In this document: positions 56,848 through 64,000 of the stretch, one piece after another
How the letters are laid out: each line of letters starts with the position of its first letter
How positions within the stretch are numbered: position 1 is the stretch's first letter
Assembly (NCBI GenBank): GCA_030762935.1
Contig: CM060881.1
Span: 102,190,501-102,254,500 of the forward strand
Direction of reading: 5' to 3'
Length of the DNA stretch: 64,000 nucleotides
Source of the DNA: Hymenopus coronatus
Taxonomy: Eukaryota > Arthropoda > Insecta > Mantodea > Hymenopodidae
The notes under the pieces: generated by a model
Told to the model about the DNA's origin: nothing
The model's database searches: none
Seen by the model: only the letters and a program-made list of their open reading frames with translations
Program-made: the position numbers and the translations under genes

Positions 56848-57330
56848 TCAGAGGAGACTCTCTCTGGACACGGAATGCAACCACCATGAACCATTCATAT
56901 TGTGAAGATTTTCTTTAACTCGTCTATAAAAATGGGATGTAGTACCATTGTGATTAAAAGCTATTTGAGATATCTTAAAGATGATTTTTATACATGCAGC
57001 CCAGTGTGGTGCAATATGACTAGTAAACAAATATGATACTTCCCAAGCTAACGTCACGTCGGAAAACTTTCAGAATACAGCTTTGAGGCCTCCATCACAT
57101 TTACTTAAGTATTCCCACTGGCCATAACCATATCCGAGTATTCGTTGTTGCTGAGCATGTTGCCAATTTGTCCTAATGACCTGGCCCGAACTGCAGCTAT
57201 TACCGTGCGGGCTTATCAATAGGAAACCACGAAGTAAACATGCAGGGAGTAAGTACACATCAGTGAGCTTTCGCTTCGTATCTGCAGTGCCCCTTTGAAA
57301 ATAATGACGCGGCAGATATTAGCCAATATT
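56848..57330. other. Possible upstream part of a LINE relic
   Basis: Moderately GC-rich and next to the zinc-knuckle relic at 57,331. It may be more of the same element, but I could not read a convincing reverse-transcriptase motif. Confidence 0.3.
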
Positions 57331-57590
57331 GGATGCCACAATTGCTGACGAAAACGGTATGAAAATGTGTCCCATTTGTGAGGAGGAAGAGTGGTGGACC
57401 CATATCTTGGTAAGCTGTAGGTGTACGGAGGAATGGAAGGAAAAATATTTACCGCAGTACTTCACCACCATGATTGTAGGGTAGGAAGCATGTTGGATGC
57501 TACTGGCAGGTGCAGAAGAGTGGAGATCTGAGAAGGCTGCCAATAGAAAAGATAATGGGATAAAAACAGCTAAACAAAGGTGACTTCAAT
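57331..57590 (+). pseudogene. LINE C-terminal zinc-knuckle relic
   Basis: The frame through 57359 reads DENGMKMCPICEEEEWWTHI and LVSCRCTEEWKEKYLP, giving C-x2-C-x7-H-x4-C. That spacing is the CCHC knuckle near the C-terminus of many non-LTR retrotransposon ORF2 proteins, where it binds nucleic acid. A stop follows MIVG, after which LLAGAEEWRSEKAANRK still looks protein-like. No RT or endonuclease motif is present upstream. The family cannot be named from this fragment. Confidence 0.5.
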
Positions 57591-58096
57591 TTTTTACATG
57601 TATATATTTTATGTCATACTTATGTCATTGTTGTGTTAAAGTTTTATATATTCTATATTCTGTATTTATTTCTTTTGTGTACTTATCTATTATAACAGGG
57701 TACATTTATGGTTCTGAATAAGGTATACTCTGTTCGGTAAATTTAAATTGCTGTATTTGAAAATCTTTGTGTTTTTATTTTAATGTTTACTCTTTTAATT
57801 ATTTATTGCTGTTGTTGTTTTAATGTCGCTTTTTATTTTCTGTATTACAAAAGCGCGTACAGTCTGTGGAACCATGCGATTGTTGAAGTTCAATGTATGA
57901 TATTGTTATGTCAACAAATACTCTTATTCATTCAATATTAGATATTGGCAGTTAAATATGTGGGAAATACAAAGCTGCAAAGAACGGCAACTGTAAATAA
58001 TACATTATCTAATGTTAACTAATTAAATGAAGAATAGCATATTTTAGCTATAAACAGTACTTCAAATACTTTAATTTTTTAAGTGGTTGTATTAGT
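57591..58096. other. Unassigned AT-rich spacer
   Basis: Could include the 3-prime UTR of the LINE relic. No tail repeat was recognised. Confidence 0.35.
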
Positions 58097-58970
58097 AAAA
58101 AATCTGATGTGTACCATTTACATGACTTTCTCCATATCCCTGCAACAAATAATTCTTAAAAAGCTTATAATTCTATTTACTTTATGCTAATCAGATAAAA
58201 AATTAGCAGAAAAAGCCTTATTTCTCGCATCCTTGTAAGTAGAAGCGAAATAAGGGACAATCGTAGGTTAAAGTGATAGTCAAAAGCTGGTTGCTATGTC
58301 AATGAAGTTCCTTTGTTTATATGGTCAGAAGTTGACAAGTTCCAGTATGAGAAAAGTAGCTTCATAGCAGAAGGCAAAAATAAGGAATATCACAAAAACG
58401 ACGAACTCCACGAAAAAATGTATATAACATAAATTGTGTGTTTTAATGTGCTCTACATTTTTGTAGAGTAAGTTTTTGTCCATCTCTTACGGTTTAGCAG
58501 TTATTCAAAATTTAGTAAAACTCATTCAGAATAAACTACTCTTTAGAGGCTATTCCCAGAAAATTCAAGATATACATTTTATTTATCAGGTAAATATGTT
58601 TAATAAACGAAATTTTAATCAAAATCGTTAGAGCCATTTTTGAGAAAATCAAAATTTTAGAAAAAAGTTCCATGTAAAGGGTAGTTGGGGTTGGGGGGAT
58701 TTTTCTCAATCTTCTTGTCGCATCCCTGGAATATACTAAACTTAAATACCAAGTTTGGTATTTTACCGACTTTTCGTTTTTGAGTTATCGTGTACACAAG
58801 CACACGGACACACACACACACACACACGGACCTTTTTGTGAAAATGATTTTTTTGGATATTGGGGACCCTAAAACATATATTTCCGGTGAAACCTCGGTA
58901 TCGAATTTTTGGTGGAGTGCAATACTTTCTATACACTATGTACATAGTGCGTATGGAGAAAGTAAAAAAA
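58097..58970 (-). mobile_element. Family H repeat, full length, well preserved
   Basis: Opens AAAAAATCTGATGTGTACC and closes with CACTATGTACATAGTG followed by CGTATGGAGAAAGTAAAAAA. CA microsatellite at 58807-58829. One of the best copies for building a consensus. Confidence 0.9.
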
Positions 58971-59379
58971 TATTATTATCAACTTTTAGGAAGTTCGTTA
59001 TATGCTAATTATGACTAATGCTCTACATACTTCAATTGGTTTAAAATGCGTTCTTGAAGACTAATATCGAAATGATTAAATGCATAATATATCAGAATTA
59101 AGCATCGACAAGGATTAATTGGTCATTATTTTTTTAACTGTATTTAATATCTTGTCTATTGATATTTAACATATATAAAGGATTCATTTAAATGTAATAA
59201 ATTTAACAGATATATAGCATGTTAAAATGCATTTTTAATTCCCCTTAAAGTGATGTATCTGTGAAATTTGGAAAATCCAAGGTATATAAAATATATGATT
59301 AACATTTATAACAGTTATTATTCTCAACAACAGTAATATTTTTCTACCTGTCAAAGTTTGAACTTATTATTTAAATAAT
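58971..59379. other. Unassigned AT-rich spacer
   Basis: No recognised feature. Confidence 0.35.
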
Positions 59380-59840
59380 AATTTTATTACCTAAATTGTT
59401 GCTTTAATAAAACGAGGCACTTGATGTATTTTTGAACCTATTCCCATAAATATTCAATAAATGAATTTACAAAAATAGCTGCCATATCATATTTTAATAA
59501 AACCCTTTAATAGTTATTTCTCGAATATTCAATTCTTCATTTTTCAAAGTTTAGTAATTTATTTCACAAAGATGGAAAATTATTTCGAAAAACTGTATGA
59601 TAATTTTCTTTAATATATGTTTAAGAGGCAGTAATCGTTTTTTGAATCTACTTAGTAAAAATTACATCGTGTGGAGTATTTTGATTAAGGAATATTAATA
59701 GATTCAGTTAATCGATAGTAATTATGCACCAAGTGAGAAAATGAGATATTTCCTTAAAGTTTGGATTTTATATTATTTTTTACCAAACATTTATTTTTAT
59801 ATGAGACAGAATTTTTGGGCAAATTTCATAGATACATTAG
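59380..59840 (+). repeat. Repeat family Q, copy 2
   Basis: ATTATTTCGAAAAACTGTAT, AAGAGGCAGTAATCG, TACATCGTGTGGAGTATTTT and AAGTGAGAAAATGAGATATT match the order of copy 1, about 5.2 kb upstream, on the same strand. Confidence 0.5.
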
Positions 59841-60039
59841 CTTAATTACATATGAGCAGCAAGACAACCACAGCTACTATATGCTCTGCAGTAGGAAGAA
59901 TAGCTAAAATGGAGGGTTTTTTACTAAATTAGTAGCTAATAAACTAAGAAAAGTATCTTAAAATGAGATAATAATCATCAATTAATTGGTTTTTCCACAC
60001 GATTCGTATGTAGAATGGATTTATATAGGTAGACTCAGA

Positions 60040-60165
60040 ATTAAAAGTTCAGTGACAGCCGGGATTGGAACTATGGCCCTCCCGACTGCGTCCAGTCGGA
60101 AGCATACCGACCCGACAGTGAGTTCCCCAACTGACTCGCATTTTGTCTCGGTAAACAACAAGCGG
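60040..60165 (-). mobile_element. SINE-like tRNA-derived sequence, family F
   Basis: Minus strand has GTCGGTATGCTTCCGACTGG and a B-box-like AGTTCCAATCCCGG, followed by CTGTCACTGAACTTTTAATT. It looks tRNA-derived and relatively GC-rich, but no second copy was found in the window, so a decayed tRNA pseudogene is the alternative. Confidence 0.45.
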
Positions 60166-60353
60166 ATTTTGACATTTTTGAATTGAGCTACCTTAATCAT
60201 GCATTCAATTCATAAACACTTTGACCTGGGCTTTATACAAAACCAACTATTACATTAGAAATTGCTATAAATCCTGGGAGAATAAAATGAAACTTCGTTA
60301 TGCGGAAAATATGAAATATAATGCTTAAGCAGCCTTAGAACAGAAATTATTAT

Positions 60354-61175
60354 AAAAAATCTGATGTGATTCATTCATATGACTTTCTCTACATTTCTGC
60401 AACAAATTATTGTTAAAAGTTTATACTTTTATTTACTTCATGCTAATCGAGTACAAAATTAACAGGAATAGTTTTATTACTTATTTCCTAGGAAGTAGAA
60501 GCGAATTAAGGGAGTACCATAGCTTAAAGTGACAGTCAAAAGCTGGTTGCTATCTGACAAGTTCGTTTGATTGTATGGACAGGAGATGACAAATTCCTGT
60601 ATGAGAAAAGTGTAAGTTTTAAAGATGAAACAAAAAATAAGGAATATCTAAAAATGATCAACTCAACGAAAAAAAAAATGCATATATAAATTGTGTGTTT
60701 TAACGTTCTCTACATTTTTTGTGTGGTAGGCTTTTGTCCAACTGATGCAAAATTTCGTAAAATTCATCCAAAAAAGTAGTCTTCAGAGGCTATTTCCAGA
60801 AAATTCAAGATATACATTTTATATGCCAGGTATATATCTTAAATATACTATAATTGAATGAACATCAACAATTTTAAAAAAAGTTCCATGTAAAGGGTAG
60901 TTTGGGGTGGGGGATTTTTCTCACAATCCTCGTGTCGAATCCCTGAAAGATACTAAACTTCAATACCCAGTTTGGTATTTTACCGACTTTTCGTTTTTGA
61001 GTTATCGTGTTCACAGGCACACGGCTATACACATGGACCTTTTTTCTAAAAATCCTTCTTTTGCATAAAGGGGGTCCTAAAACATATATTTTCGGTGAAA
61101 TATTGGTATCGAAATTTTGGGTGGAGTGCAATACTTTCTCTATACACTATGTACATAGTACATGTAGAGAAAGTA
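60354..61175 (-). mobile_element. Family H repeat, full length
   Basis: Opens AAAAAATCTGATGTGATTC and closes with TTCTCTATACACTATGTACA, TAGTACATGTAGAGAAAGT, a nearly complete palindrome. The microsatellite site reads CACAGGCACACGGCTATACA (about 61011). Confidence 0.85.
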
Positions 61176-62482
61176 GAAGTAGTTATTTACACTCAACAAT
61201 ACTACTACTTTACTACTACTTTAAAACCGATAATGTTCCTCTGATTTTGCTGTATAAGCGCAGATACTTTAAACATTTCAACATTTACAAAATCCAGGCA
61301 AATTATTATTAATTAAATATAAATATATAGACGCTAAAAGGGAAAATGAAAAGAATGATTCTGGGTTGTCTAGAAAAACGCTCGGGAATAAAAAAACGCA
61401 ACCAGTTCAGAAGGAGAATTGTCATTGAAAGCGTCTCAAATGGAGACGATGTGTAACAACAAATGTACTTATAGAACAATCCCAGATAGGCAGAATTCCT
61501 TAAGCAGGAAGTGGGACATTGTGGTTAATCTATGCAAGGGACAGGAATGTGTAAGAACACCTCTTAAAATTTTAATACAAAATGTGACTGATGTAAAAAG
61601 AGCAGAGAAATATGGAAGAACTTTCAAGAGCGTAATGTAAAAATAGAATTTATTTTAAAGATACCGACTCTCTAAATGAAAATTCTTATAAGTAAGAATT
61701 TTACATTTCTTACGAAAGTTAACTGATTGTGATGTTATAACAAACGTACACATTTCATTATAGGTCAAAAGTTATGTTCTTAAAGACTTTTAAACTTTTC
61801 TGTATAGTTATTTAAAATCTGTAATTCCTATTTTTTTCCTCTGAGAGAAAACTTCCTTTTCTTTGCCATACCTATTCAAATTAGCTCTACTTACACGAGA
61901 ATTGTTGTTAGAGATATGTATTGTTTTAAGGGGTATTTTTGGAAATAATTCAAAATAGATAATCTTCAGATACTCAAAAACTTAGAAATGGATATCAGTT
62001 AGAAAATGTGAAGATATGCATTTATTTTATTTGTTATGTAATTTTATATTTTTATAATGGGATTGCTTAAACTATTAATTGCTTTTTTACTTCACAATAC
62101 TCTTTACACTCAGTTTTTTACTTAGAGGTTATAGTCAAAAGTGTTGGTAAGATTTCAGCTAAATGCACAAATTCAGTACAAAATGGAAAACCGCAACAGT
62201 TAGTGTGAACACAATAAATTGAAGGCTTTACAAATGAATAAGAAGTGGTGCAATTAGTAGTACCTTGGAACACCAACCTTATTGTTAATTATTTCACAAT
62301 GGAAGCTTCCGTTCCTAAAGTGTTCTAAAAACCGCATTTAGCAAGAAAGCATTGGAAGTTTCAGTTGTTAATGCAATTTCTGAGCACAATACGGGTTTCT
62401 GCTTTTCAAGAGATGAACATATGCGACACTGGAGAAGAAATAACAGAAGTAGCTAGAAGAACAGCTTTGAAGGGAGATTTTA
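61176..62482. other. Unassigned sequence with small ORFs
   Basis: A 73-codon ORF at 61419-61640 contains MCNNKCTYRTIPDRQNSLSR and ends RAEKYGRTFKSVM. It has a somewhat protein-like composition but matches nothing I know. A second ORF at 62365-62580 runs into the following family H copy. Confidence 0.35.
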
Positions 62483-63367
62483 GAAAAACAATGTGGTATT
62501 CCACACTCGTGACCTTCTCTACCATCACTGCAAACAAACTATTCTTGCAAAAGAATAATATTTTAAATAAATCGTGCTAATTGAGATAAACATCAGAAAA
62601 ATTGTGTTATCACTTGATTCTAAACAAAGGGAAATAAGGTAAAGTGCTAGGCTAAAGCGATAGTCAAATCCTTTAAGCGCCAGTCGCCATGTAAACAATT
62701 GAAGTGCGGTTCGCTTTACACGGCCAACAGTAAAATAATAGATGGATGAAACGAAATATGACTTCGTTTATGAAAGGTCGGTAGTTTAAAAATATAACCA
62801 AAACAAAGAACATCTCGAAAACATTAAATTTACAAAAATAAAAATAGCATAGATGTGCTTTTAACGAGATCTATAGTTTTATGTGCGTAGTAAATTTTTG
62901 GCTATTTATTATAATTTATTAATAATGCAAAATTATGCAAAGTTCCTCCAGAATGAAGAGATCTTCAGAAATATTTCCAGAAAATGCAAGATATCGATTA
63001 TATTTGCGGTGTAAATATCTTTAATATACAGCATTTTAATGAAAATATATAGAGGCATTTTGAGAAAACTAAATTTTCAAAAAATTTACACGTAAAGAGT
63101 AATTTAGTTTAGGTTAATTTATTCAAAATTTTCGTGGCGCATTCTTAAAGGAACCTAAACTAAAAATTAAGTTTCTTATTTAACGGTCTTTGCATTTCTA
63201 GGTAGGCTGTCCACAGGAACACACATCCTGACCTGTTTCTAAAAAAGATTTTTTGGACTCAGGGGACCTCAAATTATACGTTTACGGTGAAATCTTGACA
63301 CGAAATTTTTGGGTGGAATAAAATTTTCTCTACCTAGTGTAAAAGTACGTATAAGGAGAGTAAAAAG
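62483..63367 (-). mobile_element. Family H repeat, full length, diverged
   Basis: Opens AAAAACAATGTGGTATTCCA and closes GTACGTATAAGGAGAGTAAA. Internal landmarks are recognisable but more substituted than in most copies. The microsatellite is reduced to GGAACACACATCC. Confidence 0.8.
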
Positions 63368-64000
63368 CAGGAAAGTTGTTGCAGTCATCCCAGAAGACAT
63401 AATCCACTAAAAAGAAGTATAGGATATAGAAACTTCAGAACTAGCAGTTTAAGGGTAAGTATAAAGGTTAGAGCTTTAGTACGGTGCATTTTGAAACTTA
63501 ATATTTGGTAAAATTAGGCTATATATGTTTCTTTACTAACTTTTTATATTTCTCAAAACTATAAATTTTCTGCGTGCTCTATATATAGGGCTTATTTCTC
63601 ATCAAATTTGCAAGACCATTACCACATATGTTCTAGATATTATGTCAATATTTTTAAGGATGTTTGCTTTTGCCTTGAAAAAAACGCGAGTATAATGGAT
63701 TAATTAGTTATAAACAGTTTTAAATAGTTAATAAGATTTGTTTTAGAAATTTCAGTAGTATTCACTTCCTAATTTTGTTTTAGAGCACAGATGTTAAAAA
63801 CCATTCTACGGCAGTTTTTAAAAATTTCAAAGAATCATGCGCAGAAATAACAAACCTGAAACAAATTTAAGGCCCGTGAAATTTTTAAAAATTTGCGTAA
63901 ATCGAACTGTGTTAAAATATAAGCTTTTAATACTTCAACTATCATTCATAGAACTTTATGCAAAATGAAATTAGAAATATTTTAACCTTCATACAAAATT
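63368..64000. other. Unassigned AT-rich sequence
   Basis: No recognised feature up to the window edge. Confidence 0.35.

Overview
This is AT-rich eukaryotic intergenic DNA, packed with transposons and microsatellites. It has no bacterial gene organisation and no complete host gene. The mix of tRNA-derived SINEs, Tc1/mariner relatives, a Helitron helicase relic, LINE fragments and a very long (ACAT)n array fits an invertebrate. A mollusc, perhaps a cephalopod, is my best guess, but this rests on general resemblance only and confidence is low.

The dominant feature is one interspersed repeat, called family H here. It is about 0.8-0.9 kb long, appears non-coding, and is present as about 30 complete or partial copies on both strands. 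Together they cover roughly 22-23 kb, about a third of the window. In its plus orientation it starts ACTTTCTCTA and an imperfect palindrome around CACTATGTACATAGTG. It carries an internal GT/CA microsatellite and ends with TAGAGAAAGT (the inverse of its start), a small hairpin (ATGTG..CACAT) and AGATTTTT. In places copies abut head to tail, at 13.02 kb and at 48.8-51.2 kb. Subterminal inverted repeats, a 3-prime hairpin, an internal microsatellite, T-rich borders and tandem units resemble non-autonomous Helentron-like rolling-circle elements (HINE/DINE-1 type). That assignment is inference.

Other mobile DNA: a Tc1-like transposase pseudogene with two catalytic acids lost (15.6-16.6 kb); a mariner-like transposase relic (43.3-43.7 kb); a DUF4817-type transposase relic with an internal deletion (54.9-55.5 kb); a Helitron Pif1-like helicase relic with a CTAG terminus (47.7-48.6 kb); two LINE 3-prime-end relics (26.1-26.3 and 57.3-57.6 kb); at least six tRNA-derived SINE families (A-F); and a 5S-rRNA-derived sequence (7.15-7.26 kb). 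Several insertions are nested: SINEs inside family H at 31.7-32.2 kb, a SINE inside family R at 53.5 kb, and unidentified DNA inside family H at 52.1-52.7 kb.

The only hint of host coding sequence is a short candidate terminal exon on the minus strand at 33,020-33,120. The stretches between repeats, listed individually, held nothing I could recognise. Short ORFs in the window look like chance ORFs or readings through repeats. Family names H, A-F, R, P and Q are local labels used only here.
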